Below, in pieces: positions 28,468 through 36,162 of a DNA stretch of 64,000 bases (positions within the stretch are counted from its first letter, which is position 1; each line of letters starts with the position of its first letter). Below the pieces are notes generated by a model. The model worked only from the letters and a program-made list of their open reading frames with translations, was not told the origin of the DNA and ran no database searches. The translations under genes and the position numbers were made by a program. Source of the stretch: Paenibacillus glycanilyticus (GTDB lineage: Bacteria; Bacillota; Bacilli; Paenibacillales; Paenibacillaceae); NCBI RefSeq assembly GCF_030161375.1, contig NZ_BSSQ01000013.1, positions 186,001 through 250,000 of the forward strand. The letters run 5' to 3'.

Positions 28468-29484
28468 ATGTTTGGAACTAATCATAAATTCTTGCAATCG
28501 GGATTGGCTTTAAGCGTTGCGTTTGCTTTGCTGCTGACAGCGTGTTCGTCCAAGAACGAAACTGGCAATGCGGCTGCTTTACCGAAGAAACAGGAGTTAA
28601 CGGTACTGCTTGACTGGTATCCCAACGCCGTACATACGTTTTTGTACGCGGCGGAGGAAGAGGGGTATTTCGCGGAAGAGGGGCTTACGGTTAAGCTTCA
28701 AACGCCTGCGGATACGAATGATGCCTTGAAGCTGGTCGCGACGGGCAAAGCCGATCTGGCGCTTAGCTATCAGACGCAAGTAGCCGTTGCACGCTCGGAG
28801 GATATCCCGGTCGTATCGGTCGGGGCAATCGTCCGCCATCCGCTGAATCAGCTGTTTGTGTCTGAGGGTACGGGGATTACAACGCCCAAGGATCTGGAAG
28901 GCAAAAAAATCGGCTATCCCTCCTTGCCGCTGGATGAAGCCATGGTTAATACGATGGTGAAGGCGGATGGGGGCGACCCGTCGAAATTAAATTATGTGGA
29001 TATCGGCTGGGATCTGATTCCGGCGATGACAACCAAACGCGTGGACGGCATTATCGGCGGTTATATCAATCATGAGAAGCTGCTTCTCGAGAAAGAAGGC
29101 GAGAAGCTGGTAGCTTTCAACCCGGCGGATTATGGCGTTCCGGATTATTACGAGCTGGTGCTGACGGCAAGCGAGAAGGAGCTCGGCAGCAACAGCGATG
29201 CGATCAAACGGTTCCTCGCCGCTGCGGCGAAAGGCCAGGCTTATACGGCAAGCCATCCGGACGAAGCTCTTAAGCTGCTGCTGGATAAGCAAAGCTCCGA
29301 CTTCCCGCTGGATGCGGATATCGAGAAGCAAAGCCTGGATATTTTGCTGCCGCTAATGGATGCGGGAAATGAACCTTTTGGCAGCCAGTCCGCAGAATCG
29401 TGGAACGGGATTATCGGCTGGCTTACGGAACACGGTCAGATTAAGAAGCCGGTTAAAGCGGAGGACGCTTTCCGCAATTTATGA
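28468..29484 (+). CDS. thiY: Substrate-binding lipoprotein, ThiY/NMT1-like
   Basis: A 338-residue exported lipoprotein (lipobox LLTACSS, Cys near residue 26) of the NMT1/THI5 fold. ELTVLLDWYPNAVHTFLYAAEEEGYFAEEGL is the family's pyrimidine-binding N-terminal signature. It would deliver formylaminopyrimidine to ThiXZ at the membrane outer face. AGGGGAG precedes the ATG. The stop is followed within three bases by the leader element before thiF. Confidence 0.9.
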   Translation: MFGTNHKFLQSGLALSVAFALLLTACSSKNETGNAAALPKKQELTVLLDWYPNAVHTFLYAAEEEGYFAEEGLTVKLQTPADTNDALKLVATGKADLALSYQTQVAVARSEDIPVVSVGAIVRHPLNQLFVSEGTGITTPKDLEGKKIGYPSLPLDEAMVNTMVKADGGDPSKLNYVDIGWDLIPAMTTKRVDGIIGGYINHEKLLLEKEGEKLVAFNPADYGVPDYYELVLTASEKELGSNSDAIKRFLAAAAKGQAYTASHPDEALKLLLDKQSSDFPLDADIEKQSLDILLPLMDAGNEPFGSQSAESWNGIIGWLTEHGQIKKPVKAEDAFRNL

Positions 29485-29486
29485 TT

Positions 29487-29577
29487 GTGTGACTATTCCT
29501 TAGGTTGATGCTTACGAAGCAAGAATCGTCACAATGGCCCTGAAGAGGCCATTTGTGTGACTATTCTTTTTGGGAGG
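29487..29577 (+). promoter_or_regulatory. Leader hairpin element before thiF (single unit)
   Basis: One copy of the MLTK-type unit: ATGCTTACGAAGC at 29508, then a hairpin made of three six-base stems (AAGAAT/ATTCTT, GTCACA/TGTGAC, ATGGCC/GGCCAT; 29521-29568) that runs into T5 and directly into the Shine-Dalgarno GGGAGG (29572). A near copy of the 3' strand, TGTGACTATTCCTTAGG, lies at 29488-29504 and could pair with the same middle strand instead, giving two mutually exclusive structures. Confidence 0.7.
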
Positions 29578-29586
29578 GTTTGGCAA

Positions 29587-30606
29587 ATGGATGAGAAACT
29601 AGAGAGATATTCCAGACAAATGTTGTTTGCGCCGATTGGGGAGCAAGGCCAGCAGAAGCTGGGCGAACGCTCGGTTTGCATCATCGGGATGGGGGCGCTT
29701 GGCACGGTGCTGGCCAATCATATGGTCCGCGCGGGAGTTGGCCTGGTCCGGATCGTAGACCGGGATTATGTGGAGAAGAGCAATCTGCAGCGCCAAATGC
29801 TGTACGACGAGGACGATGTCCGCGAGGGGGTTCCGAAGGCGATTGCCGCGGAACGCAAGCTTCGCAAGATTAATTCCGACGTGCGGATCGAAGCGGTTGT
29901 GGCGGATGTGACCGTTCATAACATTGAAGAGCTATTGGCGGGCATGGATTTGGTGCTGGACGGCACGGATAACTTCCGGACCCGGTTCCTACTGAACGAC
30001 GCGTGCTTCCGCCAAGGCATCCCGTTTACTTATGGCGGAGCGGTCAGTTCGCGCGGCATGAGCGCGATTCTGGTGCCGGGCAAGACGCCTTGCCTGCGCT
30101 GCTTCCTCCCGTCCGCGGACAGCGGCGGCCAAACCTGCGATACGATTGGCGTAATCGCCCCCGTAGTTGATATTGTCGCTTCTTACCAGGCGGTCGAAGC
30201 GCTTAAATATTTGGTTGAAGCGGATCAGGCTAGAAGGAATAGTCTCGTTACCTTTGATCTGTGGAGCAACTATTACTACGAAATGAAGCTTGGAGAGGTT
30301 AAGAAAGATTGCCCTTGCTGCCAGCTGAAGGAGTATCCGGCGCTACAGGTGACGGAGACCGATCAGACCGTATCCTTATGCGGACGAAGCACGGTTCAGA
30401 TCAGCGGACACGGACCGCTTGATCTGGAGCTTTGGAGCAAACGGCTTGAGCCGGCTGCGGTGAAGGTGGAGCAGAATGCTTACCTTCTCAAAGCGGAGCT
30501 GCCGGAGGGCGAGCGGCTTGTATTGTTCCCGGACGGCAGGGTATTGGTGCAGGGGACGGAAGATATTGTTCGCGCGAAGACGTTGTACGCGAGATATTTC
30601 GGTTGA
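29587..30606 (+). CDS. thiF: Sulfur-carrier adenylyltransferase ThiF
   Basis: A 339-residue E1-like enzyme that adenylates the ThiS C-terminus. Nucleotide-binding GMGALGTVLANHMVRAGVG (residues 28-46), DRDYVEKSNLQRQ, and two CxxC zinc pairs (CLRC near 174, CPCC near 248). The extra C-terminal 80 residues match the long Firmicutes form. The ATG 29587 has GGGAGG 9 bases upstream; this ribosome site abuts the leader hairpin described just before. Part of the TPP-controlled operon but possibly under a second local switch. Confidence 0.92.
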   Translation: MDEKLERYSRQMLFAPIGEQGQQKLGERSVCIIGMGALGTVLANHMVRAGVGLVRIVDRDYVEKSNLQRQMLYDEDDVREGVPKAIAAERKLRKINSDVRIEAVVADVTVHNIEELLAGMDLVLDGTDNFRTRFLLNDACFRQGIPFTYGGAVSSRGMSAILVPGKTPCLRCFLPSADSGGQTCDTIGVIAPVVDIVASYQAVEALKYLVEADQARRNSLVTFDLWSNYYYEMKLGEVKKDCPCCQLKEYPALQVTETDQTVSLCGRSTVQISGHGPLDLELWSKRLEPAAVKVEQNAYLLKAELPEGERLVLFPDGRVLVQGTEDIVRAKTLYARYFG

Positions 30607-30637
30607 CACATAAATGAGTTGAGGAGATGAATGCAGG

Positions 30638-31282
30638 ATGAAGGAGTTTCGTCTGTATGCGATCACCGGAGAGCAGTTCCATCCAGGCCGGGAGATGCTG
30701 GAAGTGATGGAGGAAGCGATCAAAGGCGGCGTTGACATTATTCAGTTGCGGGATAAGGACGGCAGTCCGGAAGAGATCTTGAAGAAGGCCAAAGCGCTGC
30801 GCGAGCTTACCCGGAAATACGGCGTAACGTTTATCGTTAACGACTATATCGACATCGCGTTGGAAGTAGACGCGGACGGTGTCCATCTTGGGCAAGACGA
30901 TGTCTCGCTGACGGAAGCAAGACGCCGATTGGGCAACAAGATTATCGGCATCTCCACGCATGCGATTGAGGAAGCGCTGCTTGCCGAAGAGCAGGGTGCT
31001 GACTATATCGGCGTGGGGCCGGTTTTTCCAACAAAAACGAAGGTCGACGTCGTTGATCCGGTGACGACCGCTTATGTGCGGCAGGTTGCGGAACGGATCC
31101 GTATTCCTTTTGTTGCGATCGGCGGAATCAAGCTTAGCAACGTGGATGAAGTTCTTGCGGCGGGAGCAACGCGGATTTGCGCGGTAAGCGAAATTGTCGG
31201 CAACTCCGATGTCGCGGGCACTTGTCAGGCCTTCCTCCGCAAGCTGGAAGGAGCGGGAGCGTCACATGCAGTTGATCGTTAA
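30638..31282 (+). CDS. thiE: Thiamin-phosphate synthase ThiE
   Basis: A 214-residue TIM-barrel enzyme that joins HMP-PP and thiazole phosphate to thiamin phosphate. QLRDKD (diphosphate site), IVNDYIDIALEVDADGVHLGQDD and GVGPVFPTKTK are family signatures. GAGGAG lies 11 bases upstream. Overlaps thiS by 17 bases. Confidence 0.94.
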   Translation: MKEFRLYAITGEQFHPGREMLEVMEEAIKGGVDIIQLRDKDGSPEEILKKAKALRELTRKYGVTFIVNDYIDIALEVDADGVHLGQDDVSLTEARRRLGNKIIGISTHAIEEALLAEEQGADYIGVGPVFPTKTKVDVVDPVTTAYVRQVAERIRIPFVAIGGIKLSNVDEVLAAGATRICAVSEIVGNSDVAGTCQAFLRKLEGAGASHAVDR

Positions 31283-31463
31283 TGGAGAAACCCTGGAGAT
31301 GGAGGCCCGCACGATACAGGACGTAATCCTCCATTTTGGATTGGAAGAACGGCCGGTTGTCGTGGAAGCGGATGGCGAGATTATAGCAAAAGAACAATGG
31401 CCGTTTATGGAAGTAAGGCCAATGATGAAGATTGAACTGGTTCATTTTGTCGGGGGAGGTTGA
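31266..31463 (+). CDS. thiS: Sulfur carrier protein ThiS
   Basis: A 65-residue ubiquitin-fold sulfur carrier. It ends [10 protein letters not shown], the diglycine tail that is adenylated by ThiF and thiocarboxylated to donate sulfur to ThiG. The start lies inside thiE. Seven bases separate it from thiG. Confidence 0.94.
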   Translation: MQLIVNGETLEMEARTIQDVILHFGLEERPVVVEADGEIIAKEQWPFMEVRPMMKIELVHFVGGG

Positions 31464-31470
31464 GATAGGG

Positions 31471-32250
31471 ATGAACAAAGATGTTTGGCAGATCGGGGGA
31501 CATGAGCTGACCTCGCGGTTTTTTATCGGGACGGGATTGTTCCCAAGTCCTTATGTGCAGAAGGAAGCGATCCGGGAGTCGGGGGCCGAGGTGCTTACCT
31601 TTGCGATTCGCCGGATTAATCTCGCGTCTACCGAGGACGATTCTATCCTGCAGCATGTGGAGGGGGAAGCCTTCCGCTATCTTCCGAATACGTCCGGCGC
31701 GAGCACGGCGGAGGAAGCCGTCCGTATCGCGCGGCTGGCGCGGGCTTCAGGACTTAGCGATTGGATCAAGGTAGAGATTAGCGCTAATGAACGCACGCTG
31801 TTGCCCGATCCGCTGGAGACGCTGAAAGCAACGGAAATTCTGGTGAAAGAAGGTTTTATCGTCCTTCCTTATACGTCGGATGATCCGATTCTATGCAAAA
31901 GGCTGGAGGAAGCGGGCGCTGCGGCCGTTATGCCCGGGGCTGCGCCGATCGGGACGGGACTTGGCATTCTGAATCCGTACAACATCGGTCTAATCGTAGA
32001 GGAGGCCAAGGTACCGATTATTGTGGACGCCGGTCTTGGTTCGGTCAGCGATGTCGCGCAAGCGATGGAGCTTGGCGTGTCGGGCGTGCTCATGAATACG
32101 CCGGTTGCCAAAGCCAAAGATCCGGTCGGAATGGCTCGCGCTATGAGACTGGCGATTGAAGCTGGCCGTCTCTCGTATTTGTCCGGGCGCATTTCGAAGA
32201 AGCGTTATGCTTCGGCCAGCAGCGGACATGAGCAATTTATCGTGAAATAA
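31471..32250 (+). CDS. thiG: Thiazole synthase ThiG
   Basis: A 259-residue TIM-barrel thiazole synthase. It forms the thiazole ring from DXP, dehydroglycine and ThiS-thiocarboxylate through a Lys-imine in [19 protein letters not shown] and [18 protein letters not shown] are typical. GGAGG overlaps the thiS end and lies 11 bases before the ATG. Confidence 0.95.
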   Translation: MNKDVWQIGGHELTSRFFIGTGLFPSPYVQKEAIRESGAEVLTFAIRRINLASTEDDSILQHVEGEAFRYLPNTSGASTAEEAVRIARLARASGLSDWIKVEISANERTLLPDPLETLKATEILVKEGFIVLPYTSDDPILCKRLEEAGAAAVMPGAAPIGTGLGILNPYNIGLIVEEAKVPIIVDAGLGSVSDVAQAMELGVSGVLMNTPVAKAKDPVGMARAMRLAIEAGRLSYLSGRISKKRYASASSGHEQFIVK

Positions 32251-32282
32251 GGGCCATACCAAGATAGAAAGCTGGTTTAACC

Positions 32283-33389
32283 ATGGGAGAAACAATTGTC
32301 ATTATGGGCGGGGGCGTAGTTGGTCTATCTTGCGCCTTCGAGCTTCAGAAACGCGGCCATCAGGTTATCGTTCTCGAGATCGGCCGTTGCGGCGGGCAAG
32401 CTTCCGGTGCTGCGGCCGGGATGCTGGCGCCTTATTCGGAGAACGTGGAAGGACCGGATGATTTCTTCCGTTTATGCCGGGAAAGCTTGCGGCTCTATCC
32501 GTCCTGGCGGGATGAAGTTCGGCAAGTATCCGGGCAGAAGTTCGAATATACGGAGTCCGGCAGTCTTTATATTGCTTACCATGAGGCGGACCGTCTCGCG
32601 CTGGAAGGGCGGCGGTTGTGGCAAAGCGAACATGGATCCAGCGGCATCGTGCTGGAAGGAGACGAACTGTTCGGCCAAGAGCCTAAACTTTCCCGCGAGG
32701 TGAAAGCCGCTCTATATACGCCGGAGGAAAGCCATGTCTATGCGCCGGATTATGTACAGGCGCTTGAACAGGCGTGCCGGTTAACCGGAGTCCGGATCTT
32801 CGAGCAGCTTGGCCAGGTAACGGTTGAAGATTGGCGCGAGAATCTGGCTCTAACCGCGCTGGACGGCCGGAGCTTCACCGGCGACAGGCTGGTCGTTTGC
32901 TCCGGGGCATGGGCGAAGGAACTGGAGGACGTATTCGATATCCGCATTCCGGTCTATCCAATTCGCGGCCAGATTTGCGCATATGAAGCGGAAATTAAAC
33001 CGGTGCGGCACATGGTGTTTTGCAATCAAGGTTATCTCGTAGCAAAAGCGAACGGTACGCTTGTTTGCGGAGCATCCGAGGATGTCGCGGGCTTTGACAC
33101 CACCGTTACGGAACGAGGGATCGAGCGGCTTCGCAAATGGAATAAGCAGGCGTTCCCTTTCCTGGCGGAGCAGGAGCCGTTCCACCGCTGGGCGGGGCTG
33201 CGGCCTTCCACGCAGGATGGATTCCCGCTGCTTGGACCGTTGCCGGAATCAAGCGGCCGCATCATTATGGCGGCTGGACATTACCGCAATGGGATTCTGC
33301 TTAGTCCGGTAACGGCGCAAGCCGTCGCCGATTATATCGAGACCGGCAGCAGGCTGCCGGCATTTGCGCCGGAACGGTTTTCCTACTAA
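32283..33389 (+). CDS. thiO: Glycine oxidase ThiO
   Basis: A 368-residue FAD-dependent glycine oxidase that supplies dehydroglycine to ThiG in aerobic bacteria. N-terminal dinucleotide motif GGGVVGLSCAFELQKRG (residues 8-24), GAAAGMLAPYSE, and the C-terminal GLRPSTQDGFPLLGP. The presence of ThiO rather than ThiH indicates oxygen-dependent thiazole synthesis. Its ribosome site is poor. Confidence 0.93.
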   Translation: MGETIVIMGGGVVGLSCAFELQKRGHQVIVLEIGRCGGQASGAAAGMLAPYSENVEGPDDFFRLCRESLRLYPSWRDEVRQVSGQKFEYTESGSLYIAYHEADRLALEGRRLWQSEHGSSGIVLEGDELFGQEPKLSREVKAALYTPEESHVYAPDYVQALEQACRLTGVRIFEQLGQVTVEDWRENLALTALDGRSFTGDRLVVCSGAWAKELEDVFDIRIPVYPIRGQICAYEAEIKPVRHMVFCNQGYLVAKANGTLVCGASEDVAGFDTTVTERGIERLRKWNKQAFPFLAEQEPFHRWAGLRPSTQDGFPLLGPLPESSGRIIMAAGHYRNGILLSPVTAQAVADYIETGSRLPAFAPERFSY

Positions 33390-33413
33390 ACGATAAACGG
33401 GGTGAAATAGCAG

Positions 33414-34244
33414 ATGGAGGAATACATATCCAATGGCCGGATTGCGCGGGCCTTAACGATTGCCGGCTCGGACAGCGGAGGCGGAGCAGGAATTCAGGCC
33501 GACCTGAAGACGTTTCAAGAGCTTGGCGCGTATGGGATGTCGGCTCTGACGGCGATTACCGCGCAAAATACGCTAGGCGTACAAGGTGTTTTTCCGGTCG
33601 CCAAGGAAGCGGTCAAAGCGCAGATCCACTCTGTCGGCAGCGATATCGGAGTTGATGCGCTTAAGACGGGCATGTTGTTCAGCGCCGAGATTATCGAGGA
33701 AGTGGCGGAAGCGATCGCTTTTTTTGGTTGGTCAAAGGTTGTGGTTGATCCGGTTATGATTGCCAAAGGAGGCGCGGCACTTCTGCAGGTAGAAGCCGTG
33801 CGGGCTTTAACCCGCAAGCTCTTGCCGCTCACGATGATCGTCACGCCTAACATTCCGGAAGCCGAACATCTGACCGGCATGCCGATTCGGAATATGGCGG
33901 ATAAGCTGGAAGCAGCCAAAAAACTGGCCGGCTGTGGCGCCCGGTATGTCTTGATCAAAGGCGGGCATGAAGCGGGAGCCGAAGCCGTTGATCTGTTGTA
34001 TGACGGCAGCGGCTATATGGAGCTGACCGGCAAGCGGATCGAGACGGCGCGAACGCATGGCACCGGCTGCACGTTTTCGGCCGCGCTTACCGCGGGTCTC
34101 GCTCAAGGGCTTAGCGTGGAGGAAGCCGTCCGTCAAGCCAAAGCCTATATTCAAGCCGCCATCGAAGATGGCATATTGATCGGCAGCGGCCATGGACCTA
34201 CGAATCATTGGGCTTACCGGAACAGACAATTTGTCACCAATTAA
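33414..34244 (+). CDS. thiD: HMP(-P) kinase ThiD
   Basis: A 276-residue ribokinase-fold kinase that phosphorylates HMP twice. GSDSGGGAGIQADLKTF near the N-terminus and the anion hole THGTGCTFSAALTAGLAQG near 215-233 are diagnostic. Last gene of the thi operon. A small hairpin with TATTTTT follows. Confidence 0.94.
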   Translation: MEEYISNGRIARALTIAGSDSGGGAGIQADLKTFQELGAYGMSALTAITAQNTLGVQGVFPVAKEAVKAQIHSVGSDIGVDALKTGMLFSAEIIEEVAEAIAFFGWSKVVVDPVMIAKGGAALLQVEAVRALTRKLLPLTMIVTPNIPEAEHLTGMPIRNMADKLEAAKKLAGCGARYVLIKGGHEAGAEAVDLLYDGSGYMELTGKRIETARTHGTGCTFSAALTAGLAQGLSVEEAVRQAKAYIQAAIEDGILIGSGHGPTNHWAYRNRQFVTN

Positions 34245-34247
34245 CTA

Positions 34248-34271
34248 GACAAGTTCTTGTCCTATTTTTAC
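34248..34271 (+). terminator. Weak terminator after thiD
   Basis: GACAAG-TT-CTTGTC followed by CTATTTTT. Confidence 0.5.
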
Positions 34272-34311
34272 GTTTCCGATCATACCTATGTGAAGAAGGA
34301 GCGTGAAAATC

Positions 34312-34662
34312 GTGGAGGATAAGACGGTCAAACGTTATTATCAATTGAAGAAAAAGCAAAAAGAAATCGAACTCGAATTAGCCGAGCTGCGCGGCGAGAT
34401 TGTCCGTCATTGCGTAGAAGGAGAAATTAACGAGCTGGAGATTGGCAACTATAAAGTGAAGGTTATCGCTCAGGAACGGAAAGAATTCGATGAAGCCAAG
34501 CTGTTTGCCGCGCTGCCGGATCCGGAAGTGTGGCGGCTGCTCTCAAAGCCCGATACCTCGAAAATCGCCGGTCTGATCAAACTGAATGTCATCTCGGAAG
34601 AGACGATCAAAGATACGTATTCGGTTAAGCACTTATCCCTTCTTCAAGTCGATAAGAAATAA
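34312..34662 (+). CDS. Hypothetical coiled-coil protein
   Basis: A 116-residue protein. The first 40 residues form a charged helix or coiled coil (KKKQKEIELELAELRGEIVRHC); the rest is mixed and ends in KHLSLLQVDKK. The plan recalls small phage-type coiled-coil proteins but no family is recognised. GTG 34312 lies 10 bases after AAGGAG; GTG 34303 is too close to it. Monocistronic, with a terminator after it. Confidence 0.65.
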   Translation: MEDKTVKRYYQLKKKQKEIELELAELRGEIVRHCVEGEINELEIGNYKVKVIAQERKEFDEAKLFAALPDPEVWRLLSKPDTSKIAGLIKLNVISEETIKDTYSVKHLSLLQVDKK

Positions 34663-34683
34663 AGGCTATTGAGTTAATTAAGT

Positions 34684-34722
34684 CCCCGTCCAATCCTCTA
34701 ACGGATTTGGGCGTTTTTTTTT
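34684..34722 (+). terminator. Rho-independent terminator
   Basis: CGTCCAATCC / GGATTTGGGCG stem followed by nine T residues. Ends the gene at 34662. Confidence 0.85.
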
Positions 34723-34734
34723 GCGGATTAATTG

Positions 34735-34762
34735 TTGACAATATTAAGAATTGTGAGATAAT
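34735..34762 (+). promoter_or_regulatory. Promoter of the c-di-AMP riboswitch transcript
   Basis: TTGACA (34735) - 16 bp - GATAAT (34757), just upstream of the aptamer; a TATAAT at 34763 is too far away for the same -35. Confidence 0.6.
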
Positions 34763-34771
34763 TATAATAAG

Positions 34772-34910
34772 CTTAGTTCTCGGCGATGCCGAGAAGCGGG
34801 GAAACCAATCTTTTGGGGCGAATCAGCCGGTCTTTGGCTGTAGGGAACCATCTATCCCGAGTCCGTCAGCTAACCTCGTCAGCTCGAGATGGGTCTTTTG
34901 CGAATGATAT
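34772..34910 (+). promoter_or_regulatory. ydaO/yuaA-type c-di-AMP riboswitch
   Basis: Conserved blocks of the ydaO aptamer are present in order: AGCGGGGAAACCAA (34794), GGGGCGAATC (34815), TAGGGA (34841), CCCGAGTCCGTCAGCTAACC (34857-34876) and a closing TCGTCAGCTCG region. This motif is the c-di-AMP sensor that usually turns OFF potassium and cell-wall genes. A terminator follows at 34919. Confidence 0.9.
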
Positions 34911-34918
34911 TGCAAACT

Positions 34919-35012
34919 TTAGACCCTTTGTAGGGTCTTTTTCTGTTTTAAAGGCCCAAGACGCACGAGAGTCATGTCCATGCTCCGTGCTGATGGGTCT
35001 TTTCTTTTTTTC
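34919..35012 (+). terminator. Expression platform: tandem terminators
   Basis: AGACCCT-TTGT-AGGGTCT followed by TTTTTCTG (34921-34943). The aptamer-side strand GGGTCT (34890-34895) can pair with AGACCC and act as antiterminator. A second hairpin with CACGAG/CTCCGTG arms and TTTTCTTTTTTT follows at about 34960-35010. A five-codon reading frame with strong ribosome site (ATG 35030, MDFPA-stop) lies after it. Confidence 0.65.
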
Positions 35013-35082
35013 ATTTTCGTGGAGGTGGGATGGACTTCCCGGCATAGGTGAGGCTTCTAATAACCTTTTGGAGGGATGCGAA

Positions 35083-36123
35083 ATGGTACAACCAATGGCC
35101 GATAACGGTAGAACAGCTGGTCTGTCGGAGGCTGAAAGGGAAAGGCTTAAGAAGCATTTTCGCGTCAATGATTATTACTTAAATTTGATTGACTGGGATG
35201 ACCCGAAGGATCCGATCCGTAAAAACTTGATCGCATCGGCCGGAGAATCCTATCGCGGCATTCACGATCTTAATTGGGAACCTGCAGGCTGCAGGCACAT
35301 CTACCAATCGATGGTGCTTCTTCCCGTGTCCCAGGCAGTAGAAGGGATTGCTTATATCGCCGAGCATGCCGAGGTTCGCAAGGTTGTGCTGACGGGGGAC
35401 AGTCTAATGCTGGGGCTCCCTAAGCTGCGCAAAATTATTGAGGAGCTTCGGAAGATCGATCATATCGGTACGATCAGACTCGATTCCAGAATCCCGGTTC
35501 ATAATCCCATGCGGATTTATGAAGACCATGAACTATTAGAGTTGCTGAGCCAGTACTCCACTCCGGATAAGCGGATCTACTTGATGACGACAATTAACCA
35601 TCCTAGAGAAATAACGGCCGAAGCGAAAAAAGCTTTTAATGCCCTTCACCAGGCGGGAGTTGTCGTGCTTAATCAAACCCCTATCGTCAAGGGCGTTAAT
35701 AATGATCCTCTACTGCTAGGCAAGCTGATCGATCAGTTGTCCCAGGCGGGGGTTTCCCCTTATTCCTTTATCATTAACCGTCCTAATTCTTCTTATCCCG
35801 AATCCAATCTGTCGTTGCAAACGCAATTCTCCATTGTTCAGCAAGCCAAAGAGCTGACCGCCGAGCTTGGCAAACGGGTCAGGCTTCTGATGGCCCATGA
35901 TTTTGGAAAAGTTGAACTGCTTGATGTCGAAGGCGGCAAAGCCTACGTCAAATATCATCACTATCAGGAAGAAGGAAAAGGGCGTTTTATTATGCTTGAC
36001 TGTCCTCCCGAAGCCTCATGGCTGGAAGATCTGTCGGAGCATGACGACCATATGGTTTATTTGCCTTCAGGGCAAGTAAACGGGGCTTCAATGAAGGATG
36101 TTCCGGCGTCAAAAGAGAAGTAA
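35083..36123 (+). CDS. KamA-like protein lacking radical-SAM cysteines
   Basis: A 346-residue relative of lysine 2,3-aminomutase (about 415-470 residues). The N-terminus (YYLNLIDWDDPKDPIRK) and the barrel (EVRKVVLTGDSLML, RLDSRIPVHNPMRI, TTINHPREITAEAKKAF, LNQTPIVKGVNNDP) align with KamA. However, about 50 residues containing the DPL...HRYPDR...CxxxCxxC iron-sulfur loop are replaced by NWEPAGCRHIYQSM, leaving a single Cys. The SAM-binding GGDP is TGDS. It should therefore not bind a 4Fe-4S cluster. Function unknown. ATG 35083 has GGAGGG 7 bases upstream. Downstream of a c-di-AMP riboswitch and upstream of an esterase. Confidence 0.75.
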   Translation: MVQPMADNGRTAGLSEAERERLKKHFRVNDYYLNLIDWDDPKDPIRKNLIASAGESYRGIHDLNWEPAGCRHIYQSMVLLPVSQAVEGIAYIAEHAEVRKVVLTGDSLMLGLPKLRKIIEELRKIDHIGTIRLDSRIPVHNPMRIYEDHELLELLSQYSTPDKRIYLMTTINHPREITAEAKKAFNALHQAGVVVLNQTPIVKGVNNDPLLLGKLIDQLSQAGVSPYSFIINRPNSSYPESNLSLQTQFSIVQQAKELTAELGKRVRLLMAHDFGKVELLDVEGGKAYVKYHHYQEEGKGRFIMLDCPPEASWLEDLSEHDDHMVYLPSGQVNGASMKDVPASKEK

Positions 36124-36162
36124 GAAGGGATAACATCATACATCCCGGGAGGCTTCTATTTC

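Noticed and set aside
34707..34907. Open frame across the c-di-AMP riboswitch
   Set aside because: The bases are explained by the conserved aptamer; no ribosome site.
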